Of a stretch of DNA of 64,000 bases, positions 32,968 to 44,174 are shown in pieces. Source of the stretch: Aristolochia californica (Eukaryota > Streptophyta > Magnoliopsida > Piperales > Aristolochiaceae); assembly GCA_029961685.1 (NCBI GenBank), contig JARWKL010000006.1, positions 1,922,001 to 1,986,000 of the forward strand, given 5' to 3'. The position numbers and the translations under genes were made by a program. The notes under the pieces were generated by a model. The model did no database searches and was not told the origin of the DNA. It saw only the letters and a list, made by a program, of their open reading frames with translations. The stretch's first letter is position 1, and the number at the start of each line of letters is the position of its first letter.

Positions 32968-35769
32968 AACTGCTGATGTTGAAATTTTTATGTACAACGA
33001 ATGGTTTCTAAGTACTGTAAATCAGAAGGATTCGAGAATTGTATTTTTTAATGAATTATGCTTGAACAAACGTTGTTCAGGCTCGGGCTTCTGAAAGTGA
33101 AAGTGAGAGTGGATTATTTTTTTGTGTTAGTGTAATCAATAGAAATTGCAATATAAAATATTTTTTTGTGTTAGTGTACAAAATAGAAAATATAGTGGAA
33201 AATGGAAAATGAGTTTATTAATAAAATAATCTGATAGATTTAATTTTATTTAACTTTTTAATTAACAAAATAAGCTAAATAATTTCAAATTTTAAAAAAA
33301 TATTGAATTATTAAATATAAAATATAATATACCTAAAGAAACATGGTTACTTTTATAATATCTAAATTATCACTCTTGAATTATTAATTAATATAATATT
33401 AAAATTTATGAATATAATAAATAACTAAATAGGTTAATTTATTAATAAAATAAGATAGATGTTAGTTTAGTCTAAATAAATGCATTAATAATAAATTAAA
33501 ATAAAACTATTAATTTAATTAATTATAAAAAATAGAATACAAAAATATTTACTTTTATAATGTTTAGATACTTGATCTAATTCTTACTTTTAAAATAATT
33601 TAATATAGTGATAAAATTCATGAATATAATAAATAAATAAGGTATTTTATTAATAAAATAAGATAGATTTTAGTGTAGTCTAAATTAATAAAATAATTAC
33701 AAAGAAAATTCCTAGGTGAAGGACCGGGGGATGGCGTCGGACGATCATTAGGTGCACTTGCACTGTGTCCCCTATCAAAAGAAACAACATTAGAAGAAAA
33801 TGGTGCATCATGAGCAAGATTTCTTCTGAGGATACCAACTAATAAGGTTTTCAAGGCATCTGGTAAACCAATTCCACCATGTGTTATCTTCTAAAACAGA
33901 AACATATAAAGGAGGGAGAAAATGGCGAGAGAAAGGTTTCGGTGCTTAGAACCAGTCGTAAGCGAGAGGAGAGTGGAGAGAGAACGAGTGAAAGTGAATT
34001 CAAAGGGTGAACCGTCGGTTTTCACTTTCACTCGTTTTACACAGAAGCCATATTTGGATGGGCACTGACAATTTTGAGTAAGTGTAGTGAATTCGAATTC
34101 ATTTTCACTTTCACTTTCACTCGGCATGCACTAACATGCACTAAGTTACTCCCTCAAAATCAAGTTTTAAATATCAATCCTTTAGAACGTAACTAACATC
34201 CCCTCCACCAACTGGCTTCCATGTACAACCTATCATTTCAGCTTCTTCCTCCAAGTTATTCTAGATGCTGCCTGAGACTCTTAGACTGACATCGTTTTGT
34301 TTTTCTTCTATATTAACTGGATTAGTCTTGGACGTCCACTTGCAAAAGAAAAAACAAAAGGAGAAGCATTTCCATCTATTCCAGCTCAACCAAGAAGGAA
34401 TTTCCATCTCCATATACCATGTTTCTCCTTAAATCAAGAATATTATGCTGCAGATCACCGCATGCCCACCTCTCGTTCCTCAGGTTTTTAGAACCCAGAA
34501 AGCATGGTTTCATGTGAACTCCATCCATTAATTTTATCATTTGCCTGTACTTATTTCTGTGGGCGAGTCAGATCCAACCCGTGAACTCGCGAGGCCCCAG
34601 CATGGCGAAATGAAAACTCTCCGATTAAGATGGATTACGAATTAAAAAACCAGGCTATCAGTGTGAAAAGAAGAAAACAATTAACGCGGAATGAAATAAT
34701 GCCCGTTTTCATATTCTGGCCGGTCGGCTCTCTTTTATATCATTTCATTGTGGCTCGTAGCAGCTCTCGACAGAGAGGAACATGTGACCGTTTTGCAGTG
34801 ATCATTGAGAATGGGAATGTTTTTTCATTAACATAATTCTCGACCTCTTAGCCAAAAACAGAAAGGATATCTCCATATTTCTGAGTCTATATCAAAGAAA
34901 AATTGCACCGCCGAATACAATTCCCGAGTCAGTCCTCTGGCAATTCCCTGGCCATACAAAAGCCTTAGCTGATTTTGATTTTATTCGATGCTGAAATCTC
35001 GACTGTGATCACGTACAAGCACGTAGAAAACTTTCGCCTTGATACTCTGCAGGAATGAAATTGCTAGCAGCTCTTTAGTCGACATCTTGTCTCCTGTAAA
35101 CCAGTCTAAACGCTAAACGGGTTGATCTAGGCCTCCGTCTCTATCATATAATGTGAAACGTTTTAGAGAAGTCAAGTTTAATGGAATCACGCTTCCTCCT
35201 GTCAATCAGATTTCCAATTTCTCTCAACCGATGTAACACAATTTAATCTCTTCCTTTGTGGCGGCAACAGAATACATCTTTCTTATTTATGTACATTTTT
35301 ATGACTGTTTGAAAAAATCCCATCAACAGTTACTGTGTCTTCTTTGTTGATTTGTTGTCCTTTAAATCAATATGTCTATCCTCCTGCAGGAAGTGATAGC
35401 ACTGGTGTGATCATCTTTACGTGTAAAGAGAGTACAGCTTTGTCTGCTTTCGATTACTCTAAATCCTTATTTGAATGATATCAGCAATCTTAACATTTCT
35501 CCTTAAAATACCCGGAGAAGTTTTCTTCACGTTGAGTGTGTAAGTTACTGACGCGGAAGCAGTAACAGTAGTCTGAGAAATTGAAGCAATCATGTTGCTT
35601 CAACTCTCTAAAAATATTACACTGGAAACCTCCAGATATTTGCATGTTCATCGCATATCTTGCAAGAAAAGACCGAATGGCTATTTTTTTATTTCCTGTC
35701 GGCGAGAAAGCCATCTAGATCAAACAGCATTTCTGGTTCTTTAAATTTCAGTGGACTGTCTCGTTACAT
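32968..35769. other. 2.8-kb intergenic region
   Basis: 33090-34130 is very AT-rich, with a degenerate internal duplication (ttaataaaataagatagatg at about 33440 and again at about 33645) and gtgaaagtgaaagtga-like phrases near both edges, as in a decayed DNA element. A reverse-strand open stretch at about 33715-33880 reads RGHSASAPNDRPTPSPGPSP. 33993-34037 contains an inverted repeat (aacgagtgaaagtga). From 34200 to 35700 nothing is recognised. Confidence 0.4.
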
Positions 35770-35777
35770 TATAAATA
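35770..35777 (+). promoter_or_regulatory. TATA box of HyPRP C
   Basis: TATAAATA, 78 bp upstream of the ATG. Confidence 0.7.
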
Positions 35778-35847
35778 GGTCACTACTTATGGACATGTAA
35801 ACGCACCTCCCACCCCTGCAGAGGCAGTACTACCCAAGTGTTTGAAG

Positions 35848-36300
35848 ATGGCCTCAAAGAGATCAGCGTCGCTTGCTCTATTCCTAGGTCTGAATCTTCT
35901 CTTCTTCTCCCTTGTCTCCGCCAACTACACTCCTTGCCCTTGCAAACCTTCCCCCAATCCTAAACCTTCCCCCAATCCTAAACCTTCCCCCCATCCTAAA
36001 CCTACCCCCAGTCCTAAACCAAAACCTACGCCTAAACCTAGTGGTGGGAAGTGCCCTAGGGATGCTCTGAAGCTTGGCGTGTGCGCCAATCTGCTTGGCC
36101 TGGTGAACATCGTCGTTGGTTCTCCACCTACAATTCCCTGCTGCAGTCTTCTGAAGGGACTCGTTGACCTTGAAGCTGCGCTCTGCCTCTGTACGGCCAT
36201 CAAAGCCAATATCCTAGGATTGAATCTGAACTTGCCCGTCTCGCTCAGCTTGCTGCTGAATGCTTGTGGAAGGAAGACCCCGTCTGGATTCAAATGCTAA
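35848..36300 (+). CDS. HyPRP C: hybrid proline-rich protein, DC2.15-like
   Basis: Single exon, 150 aa from the ATG at 35848 ([16 protein letters not shown], signal peptide to about residue 26). The N-terminus of the mature protein is YTPCPCKP, then a lysine-proline linker of repeated [12 protein letters not shown] units. The eight-cysteine domain ([11 protein letters not shown] ... [11 protein letters not shown]) has spacing C-x9-C-x18-CC-x13-C-x-C-x24-C-x9-C. Two extra cysteines (CPC) precede the linker. The basic linker may bind acidic pectin, an inference from composition. Same strand as genes B and D. Confidence 0.93.
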   Translation: MASKRSASLALFLGLNLLFFSLVSANYTPCPCKPSPNPKPSPNPKPSPHPKPTPSPKPKPTPKPSGGKCPRDALKLGVCANLLGLVNIVVGSPPTIPCCSLLKGLVDLEAALCLCTAIKANILGLNLNLPVSLSLLLNACGRKTPSGFKC

Positions 36301-39300
36301 TCACGCTCTTGTAGTTGTCTGGTTCGCTGATAGTGAGAATAAGCTTTAAACTGGTTGTGAGCAAAACATGTAGCATCGATCAGTTCTTTGCTGCAAGATG
36401 TTTAGTTATATCATCATCTATAAGAGATGTTTATGTGTGTTGATCATCTAAAAGAGTTATGTACTTATGTGTAAGCTTCATATGAATAATCACAAGCTTA
36501 TGTTTAAGCCCTCCACTTGTTATGAGCATAGTATGTAAGGGCCGCTGAGGAACAATCCAAGAGAAGCCGGGAGGAGGGGGATAAGTGCAAACAATCATTA
36601 ACAAATTACACAAAGGATTTTTTAGGTGGTTCATAATCCTTCTGTGAACTGCTAGTCCGCTCTCCAAGATGTTTTTAACACCGGGAGGCTTCACTAAGTT
36701 CGGGTTGTCTTAAAGCATCTACAACAAATTATAACTAAGGCTAATTGCAATGTTGTGTTAACCTAGACCCACAAAAGAATTTTCCAGTAGCTCACTATGC
36801 TACACAAACCTAGACTCACATAGATATTTCAAGCAGCTCACTAGGTACACCGGCCTAGACTTGCATAAGGATTTTCAACACCACTTGCTTACATAAGATC
36901 TTATGGCTCCCATAATAGCAAACCCAAATTTTCCAACCTCTACTCTCAAGAACAAAAAAAAACTCTCAAATTCTGGGATGGAAATTATCTTGGTCATTGA
37001 AGGTTTGACCCAAATTGGAAGGATTATTTACTTAAATTTTAGACCAATATAATTTACCTCTCGGTAGGCTAATTTAACAATCTAAGTTCAAACAAATAGG
37101 TACAATGATCTCCAAGTACCTATCAATGTCATTAGCAGCTTAAACTAGCCCTTAATGATCAGATTTGAAAATATAGGTAGCCCGTATAGTCCTGAGTGAC
37201 TTGATTTGAAATTATAGGCAACTTAAGATAATCTTTAATGATTTGATTTGAAGATAATGTCAATTTAAGATTGGTTTTTCAAATTGGGGAATGCACATAA
37301 AATAGTTCAATGTAAAATTAGATTTAGTAAATGACCTCAAAGTGTTGTACTATAGTTCAATATACTCAAATCAAGTATAATCAGTTTATCTTAAAGTTAG
37401 AGCATGCAAATACTTTAATTTGAAATATTTATCTCCAAATTTCAGTGTTTTGTAAAACTACTTTCAAAAGCTCCACCAATTTAGAATACTTGCATGTAGA
37501 AAATAATTTGAACATAAAATATCAAACAAGTTTCATTTCAAATGGAACTCAATCACACAAATACTTAAAACATAATTGTTGAATCAAATATGATTTCAAA
37601 GTCACTAGGCGTATGATCAAGAAACAAATATCTAAGTATTCAATCAAAATTTGAAGAAACAAGTACTAGAATACTTTGCTTAATGGAGAGAACAGTCGAT
37701 TTGTGTGTGTAGGCTTAAAATGCTTGGAAAAATACTTTTGACTTAAATAGAAGGCTCTCCAACGTTCAAAAAATTAGTCATTAAAGCCACATAATGATGT
37801 TTTTGTTATCAAGAAAATATGGGTAAGAATAGGTCAAAATCTGAAAACTGTATTTATTAAATCCAATTTTTTATTTTGAATACAATGGTAGGTCCAATTC
37901 CTAAAACTGGACTTGAAAGATTACATAATTGAATCTCTACATAATGGAATCAAATTCTATGCTATGGAGTCGATTCTTTACGATGGATTCGACTCCTTTT
38001 TCAATTTTAAAACTTTCTCTAATTATCATTTGGTGCATTTTTGCCTTATGGGATCAAATCATTATGCTAGGGGTTTACTCCTCAAGATGCATTCAACAAC
38101 AACAATTTTAAACTTTTTGTAAGCAAGGTTTGACTCCTTGCCTTATGGGGTCAAGTCTATTTCTCATGGTAGATTTGACTCTTTTGCTCCCTTTTCACCA
38201 TATGTTCGACTCTTTTTTGTCTTTTTACTTCATGACTTCTCTCTCCTATTGAGGTGCTGACTCCTATGCATGAGCTTGACTCATTTCACACTTAGACACT
38301 TCAACTCTTCAATTTTTTAACTAAAATGATAGATTTTTTGCTAAAATGATAGCTTGACTTCTCTAGCCCAAGTTACTCTGCTTACTTCTTCTATGTTGGC
38401 TACTTGTTTTTTTCATGTTCAATCAAATGGTATTGTTAGGCTATTTAGATAGTGTGTTTTTTTTTTTGCATGTATGAGTCATTCAAACAGTATTTTACCA
38501 CTCAAAATGGATATGCTACCAGGAATTTTCTTTAAGGTCTTTTTGAGCTACACAACATACTTAATGCATATCATTAGTAACTTGAGTGTTTGTTATCATC
38601 AAAACTATCTTAATAGGGATCTTGAGACCAACATAGTACTCAGAGCCGGGGATCAATACATCTCACGAATGTCTTGGGTGAGACATTTCGAATTTTCATG
38701 AGGGTAAAATGTCCCATACCCAATATAAAATCATCTTAATTAACGTCATACTAGGACTTGTCACCTGATACATCTAAAACATCTTAAATTTTGTCATGAA
38801 CAATATGTCTTGAAAAACCGAAACACCCACCTCCAGATGAAAGATATTTTAACTTGCTGTCAACATTGACACATACAAGATATGTAGTGGAAAACAATTC
38901 GAAGCATCTGGCATAATGGTTGAGATTCATCATCCTGATGCCAGACATGGATTGTTTTCTGATTCCACACCATATGGTGCATCAATCTGTAATCTTTGAT
39001 TCCATGGTAAACGTTTCATGGATGCCATTGTCTTTCAATCTAAGATTTAATAAAAGATTCATATAAAATTAACCGTTAAGTTGTCGGCAGAACCAATATC
39101 AGAACTGAAGTATTTTTAGATCAATTCAATGGAGGTCTAGTTTGGACAAAGCACCTACAAAGCTCCAAGGCAGTTTCAGGGTATGGCTATCGATATTTTT
39201 CCCAAAAGGAACATTTCCTATCTAGTCGGTATGCTACAACATTCACATTGAAGCAAGCATTGACAACATGCTTTTTTTTGCCAATATTTACTTGAATGAT

Positions 39301-39829
39301 TTGTGGGTAATTGGCTGCTTGAAAGATGTTTGGAATCAGAGGCTTCCATTCATATGCAGCCACTTGAAGAGGCATAGAGTATGCTGAAACCTAACTCTGA
39401 TATGACTGTAAGTACCACAAATTGTTCATGCGCATAAGAAAGTAAATTTCTTATTATTAGATCTAATAGGAAACGATGGTGAAAAAAGCTAAAAAAAGGG
39501 CACGAATGCAAGAACTGTCCAAGGGAAATTCTTGGGACAAGCTTGGTTAAAGTTCAGTGATTCCAGTATAAATTACTCCACCATTTGAATGTAGTTCAAT
39601 GAATCTTTTAACGCAAAAGTTACAAGGGCTGAATCTAACATGATAACCTCTTGCTATTAAAATTAATAAGAACAACTTGCTAACATTGGAAACAGTAGAT
39701 CATACATGTGAAACCCCAACTGCACAAGCTTCCAAACAGTCCAGCCCTTGCTTTGCCGGCTGCATGCCTGGGTGCCTTATTCACATGGCTACTATTTTCT
39801 ATCATCCAATCTTCTCTTCCCTTGTCTCC
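36301..39829. other. 3.5-kb repeat-rich intergenic region
   Basis: About 36550-38660 is a copy of the large dispersed repeat (separate entry). 39187-39375 (reverse strand) reads LQVAAYEWKPLIPNIFQAAN in an open frame that may be a gene scrap, family unknown. 39720-39829 is the HyPRP D promoter. Nothing else is recognised. Confidence 0.4.
36550..38660 (+). repeat. large dispersed repeat, copy 2
   Basis: 36720-37500 corresponds in reverse complement to about 56860-57360 (tagactcaca... and tgattagatttgaaa-type phrases). 37770-38640 corresponds to copy 1 at 28530-30600 (ttagtcattaaag, gatgtttttgttatc, atatcattagtaacttgag, aatagggatcttgagacca). Heavily diverged; no open frame of note. Confidence 0.4.
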
Positions 39830-39837
39830 TATAAATA
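39721..39837 (+). promoter_or_regulatory. HyPRP D promoter: shared upstream block and TATA box
   Basis: TGCACAAGCTTCCAAA at 39721-39736 matches the HyPRP B promoter. TATAAATA at 39830-39837 lies 77 bp before the ATG. Confidence 0.6.
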
Positions 39838-39906
39838 CCTATAATTCCACTCTCATTTCACCACCGCAGCACTTGTCATCTACAGACTACAGCAAGACTT
39901 CGAAAG

Positions 39907-40341
39907 ATGGCTTCAAAGAGCTCTGCATCAGCTGCTGTTCTCTTACTCACTCTCAACCTTCTCTTCTTCTCTCTTGTCACAGCCCATGACAGTTCCGTCA
40001 GCTCTAGACTCTGTTGGAGTGGCTGTGGTAAGCCAAATCCAAGCCCCAATCCGAATCCGAAGCCCTCCCCCACTCCTGCAAGCACCAAGTGCCCCAGAGA
40101 CACCCTCAAGCTCGGAATATGTGCGAACGTGCTGGGCCTGGTGAACGCCACTGTGGGATCCCCACCCACCCTTCCATGCTGCTCGCTTCTCGACGGCCTG
40201 GTGGATCTGGAAGCTGCCGTGTGCCTCTGCACGGCCATTACAGCCAATGTGTTGGGGATTAATATCAACATCCCTATCTCCCTGAGCTTGCTATTGAATG
40301 TATGCGGGAAGACCCCCCCAACAGGCTTCCAGTGTTTTTAG
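39907..40341 (+). CDS. HyPRP D: hybrid proline-rich protein, DC2.15-like
   Basis: Single exon, 144 aa. Signal peptide from [17 protein letters not shown] to about residue 26. The mature N-terminus has [12 protein letters not shown] with two cysteines, then a short linker ([17 protein letters not shown]), shorter than in neighbours. The eight-cysteine domain has spacing C-x9-C-x18-CC-x13-C-x-C-x24-C-x9-C and ends [12 protein letters not shown]. The predicted product is a small secreted LTP-like protein with a reduced wall-anchoring linker. Confidence 0.93.
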   Translation: MASKSSASAAVLLLTLNLLFFSLVTAHDSSVSSRLCWSGCGKPNPSPNPNPKPSPTPASTKCPRDTLKLGICANVLGLVNATVGSPPTLPCCSLLDGLVDLEAAVCLCTAITANVLGININIPISLSLLLNVCGKTPPTGFQCF

Positions 40342-41324
40342 GCTTCCGGTCCATTACCGATTCTGTGCCATCTAAGACATAGGCGATTTATCATTTTTGC
40401 TTCTTTTTTTCGTGATTTGATGTGTATGGCGTGGTTGTTTAATAAGCTTTGATTTGATTCGTGTGGTATTTCATTTTATTGGCCAAGTGTTTAAGTAAGT
40501 TCTCCTTGAATTTAGGTTATGTGGTTGTCATCTATAACTTTTTGAGACATTTGCTAGCACCTATCGATCAGCCGAGTGTTAGTACTTATGGATCAGCAGA
40601 AAGCTGTATTGCTCAGGGAATAGTATGGAGTTCAAATTTCTTCTCCACACGGACTAACAAATCCTGCCTCCGCTTGAACAAAATTCCTGGAAGAAAGAGA
40701 AGCTAACGTCCATTAACATTCGCGTTTGCTGCTTCGGATGGAGCAACAAATGTTGTTTAGTGCTCTGAGATTTGATTCCGGTAGGGACATGGAGCAATAA
40801 CAAGTGCCTGTGATTGGTTTGAAGACGAGTTTGGTGCTCCATTCCGAGCAGCGACCCAATCTTGTCATTTGAAAACTGTACTGGACGAGGCATAGTGGAG
40901 TAGATTAGTTAAAAACCAGAATAATTCCAAAACCTAGCTACCTTACGAATCACAGGACTGTTCGCATGTGATTATCCGACCTATCGTCGTAGTTAATCAC
41001 TGTTTATCTTGTTATTTTTTAATGCAGTTTTATCTTCTGAATGATCTCCTTTTGTAGGGGCGGTTTAATAAGATACATTAACCTTTGATGAAAAGCCACA
41101 AAGATGCATCTCTAATATCTATGAAATCAGTAACCATTTGAACATTTAATCTAGTTTTAATCAAATCCACCAACCCACTTCTTCTCACCCTATAAACATC
41201 CTAATTTTTTTTTTTTAGTCAAGGATTTGAATTTATACCTTTTTAATCTACAAATAGGTAAGTAGTTGATGTAATATTCATCCTAATTGAATAAAATCTC
41301 TCTTTTGTTAGAACTTGGATAGAA

Positions 41325-41610
41325 GGTTCGTTTCAAAATGACTAACTAATTAAGTTCGAAAGCATATTTTCCAACTAATAAACTCAAATTCTTCGTATTT
41401 ACTAATCCATGTGAAACTATTTGACACTTTCCCTTGTTTTTCCTGCACGTAGACAGTGTAGGTGGTGGCTCACGTACGATTACTTCCTCTGATACCATGT
41501 GATGTTAGGTTTAAGGTATATCCCAAAATGACTAACCAAGTTACGAAATCTCTTTCCTAATTGTATAAATCGGTGAGTATACGCTCTTAGTTCTTAGCTA
41601 TTAAATACTC
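41325..41610 (-). mobile_element. TRIM-like LTR element
   Basis: Two related LTR-like segments (about 41325-41460 and 41500-41610) share tcaaaatgactaac and similar downstream sequence, around a very short interior that contains cctctgatacca (41486-41497), complement of the tRNA-Met primer-binding site. Same family as 22965, 44725 and 53140. Confidence 0.5.
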
Positions 41611-42380
41611 AAAACATAATATAAATTCCAGCACAAACCAAAAATAGTGTACTCAAAATGATAATTTGTACAAAGTTGGAAGAAAAACTCTCTTGCAGAC
41701 CATTTGCATCGCAATCGAAAAATAATAAGCATCAGTCAAATAAGTTAAAAATGGAAAAGAAAAACTCTCTTACGGATCAATATGAAAAACCATTTTTAGT
41801 GGATTGGGTTAATGGTCAAATGAATCATTAGCCATCTTTTAAGGCTTTCAGATAACTAAAGTCAAATGATTCTAGCATTTCTTGTGGAACAGCCAGATTT
41901 TTCTACTGAACAGCCAGGACTGTACTGTGTTTTCACTTAGAATAAGAGAAAACTGAATCAGTTTCAGCAGAAATATGAATCATTAGCAGATTCTATGTAA
42001 TTTAACTGTCATAATTAGGTTGTTAAGGACTCAAATCCGACCTCTAATCACATGACTACATAAAGAAAACTATCAACTCCTTCCTTGACATTTATAGTTG
42101 ATGTCGATAAAATTCTGAAGTAGAAAGTGGGAAAAGAAGAAAACGGCCAGATTATGTGGGATTTGGTTCTCTAAATCTACCATTGACAGCTTAATCTGGA
42201 TGGCTTTAAATCAGTAAAATCCTTCTTTTTCGACTCAGACCTGCTGTTAATGGAGATCCTCCAAATAATTTGTAAAGGTGTTCACACTATTGAAAGGACT
42301 ATATGCCAGTCCCGTGAATGGTTCATAACTTATTCATACAAGGGAAGGTCTAAGAGTATTGTCAAGCTCCAATTTATATA

Positions 42381-43108
42381 GGGTTTTTTTTACCAAAATA
42401 CCCAATTCCAAAAACATATTTCGAGAAACAACGATACTATGAACTTATTTTGAAAAATACTTAACTTTGACCGGTCCACTGTACATGTGTATAGTCAAAG
42501 GTGACATGTAAGCTTTGACTGATTACGTGTCACCACGTCAGCAGTACAGTGTGAGTAGATGAACACATCGATTGCCATATCACTATTCTAACACGTCATC
42601 TATCAAGTAAACTGCGATGTCATTAAATGATAAAGTAATAAAAAGTGTAACGATAATTTTTTAATTATTTATTATTTTAGATATAAGGTAATAAAAAGTG
42701 TATGATTTTTAAAATAAAAAAAATTATTCCAATTTTTATCATTTAATGACGTGGTAGCTTACATGGCAGACGATATGTCGGAATAGTGACGTGGCAGTCG
42801 ATGTGTTCATCTACTCACACTGTACTACTGACTTGGTGACACGTAATTTGTCAAAGCTTACGTGTCACCTTTGACTATACACATGTACAGTGGACCGGTC
42901 AAAGTTGGGTATTTTTCAAAATAAGTTCATAGCGTCATCGTTTCTCGGAATATGTTTTTGAAATCGGGTATTTTTCAAAATAAGTTCATAGTGTCATCGT
43001 TTCTCGGAATATGTTTTTGAAATTGGGTATTTTTCAAAATAAGTTCATAGCGTCATCGTTTCTCGGAATATGTTTTTGAAATTGGGTATTTTGGTAAAAA
43101 AAAAAACC
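42381..43108. mobile_element. Mutator-like foldback MITE, 728 bp, 9-bp target duplication
   Basis: The element starts GGGTTTTTTTTACCAAAATA and ends with the near reverse complement. It is flanked by the direct repeat atttatata at 42372-42380 and 43109-43117, a 9-bp duplication typical of Mutator elements. The two arms are inverted repeats of more than 200 bp (shared: actttgaccggtccactgta, catgtgtatagtcaaaggtg, gtgagtagatgaacacatcg) around a short AT-rich centre (about 42630-42740). The right arm holds three copies of a 59-bp unit (starting 42907, 42966, 43025) where the left arm has one. No transposase. It lies about 500 bp upstream of HyPRP E. Confidence 0.88.
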
Positions 43109-43548
43109 ATTTATATATTAAATGAGAAAGGATCTATTTACTTTAAGTGAAAGAGAATCCTCCATTTATATAGGTTGGATGTGAGTGGATGACCTTGATT
43201 ACCATCTCAAAAAATCTTGGGGACCCGTCGGAGGGATGACAGAGAAAAGGGATAAGAGTTGGGAAGGCAAAACCAGAATTCTCTCTATTCCTTTGTTCCA
43301 ATTATAGCTCCAGTCGGCCGTATCTAAAAACTGAGTTTTTTTTTTTTTTTTAATCTTTTTCTCTTAACGACAAAGTGACGTTTCTGAGTATCAAATTTGT
43401 CAAACCCTCGCCGTAAAGGCATCTGATCAAGATGTGCAATACAGCAAAAGTCCTTCCCATTTGCATCATTTGGTCGTTAACTCCATTTTTTTCCACATTT
43501 TTGTTTTCCACTTTTTGTTTTTATTACTTATAGTCAGCTCTCTGCCTC

Positions 43549-43556
43549 TATAAATA
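43549..43556 (+). promoter_or_regulatory. TATA box of HyPRP E
   Basis: TATAAATA, 68 bp upstream of the ATG. Confidence 0.7.
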
Positions 43557-43616
43557 CCATGATCGCCATGACACTCCACCATACCAGGAACTGATACGAA
43601 CCTCACGAGTGCAGTT

Positions 43617-44174
43617 ATGGCCTCCAAAAACTCTGCTTCTGCAGCCCTTTTCCTGGCTCTTAACCTTCTCTTCTTCTCCCTTGTGAGTGCCACTCATAGC
43701 AACTGCAGTTGCAAAACCTGCGGATGCGGCTCTGGCACTCCCGGTTCTACCCCAACTACCCCTGGCTCTGGCCCTAACACTCCTGGTCCTGGCCCTAGAA
43801 CTCCTGGTTCTGGCCCTAACACTCCTGGTTCTGGGCCTAACCCTCCTGGTTCTGGCCCTAACACTCCTGGCTCTGGCTCAAACCCTCCTACTACGCCAAC
43901 TCCAACTCCATCTTCCCGAGGCAGATGCCCAAGGGATGCGCTAAAGCTAGGCGTCTGCGCCAATTTGCTTGGACTTGTCAGTATAGTCGTGGGGTCTCCG
44001 CCAACACTACCCTGCTGCTCGCTTCTCCAAGGACTGGTTGATCTCGAGGCTGCTATTTGCCTTTGCACCGCCATTAGAGCCAACGTGCTGGGATTGAATC
44101 TCAACGTGCCTATCTCTCTCAGCTTGCTGTTGAACGTCTGCGGTAGGAGAGTGCCCAGTGGCTTTCAGTGCTAA
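43617..44174 (+). CDS. HyPRP E: hybrid proline-rich protein with Gly-Ser-Pro repeats
   Basis: Single exon, 185 aa. Signal peptide [16 protein letters not shown] to about residue 26. The mature N-terminus is [12 protein letters not shown], a C-x-C-x2-C-x-C cluster. The linker is about eight imperfect six-residue units of the type (T/P)PGSGP(N), encoded by 18-bp repeats, then [11 protein letters not shown]. The eight-cysteine domain ([11 protein letters not shown] ... [11 protein letters not shown]) has spacing C-x9-C-x18-CC-x13-C-x-C-x24-C-x9-C. It shares the cysteine cluster and the [19 protein letters not shown] junction with HyPRP F, so these two are sister copies. The repeat linker is unusual for the family in being Gly/Ser-rich. 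Confidence 0.93.
   Translation: MASKNSASAALFLALNLLFFSLVSATHSNCSCKTCGCGSGTPGSTPTTPGSGPNTPGPGPRTPGSGPNTPGSGPNPPGSGPNTPGSGSNPPTTPTPTPSSRGRCPRDALKLGVCANLLGLVSIVVGSPPTLPCCSLLQGLVDLEAAICLCTAIRANVLGLNLNVPISLSLLLNVCGRRVPSGFQC

Larger units (their letters stand above)
40342..43548. other. 3.2-kb intergenic region with two mobile elements
   Basis: Holds a TRIM-like element (41325-41610) and a Mutator-like foldback element (42381-43108). 40342-41300 and 41620-42370 show no recognised gene. The HyPRP E promoter begins after about 43120. Confidence 0.45.

Noticed and set aside
35842..35847. Start two codons upstream for HyPRP C
   Set aside because: That codon is TTG. The ATG at 35848 begins MASK as in the sister genes.
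38905..38955. Short hairpin tctggcat...atgccaga as a microRNA precursor
   Set aside because: Only 8 bp pair, too short for a plant miRNA foldback.
42907..43083. Three regularly spaced 59-bp units as a CRISPR-like array
   Set aside because: Units are directly adjacent with no unique spacers, in plant DNA, and lie inside an inverted-repeat transposon arm.
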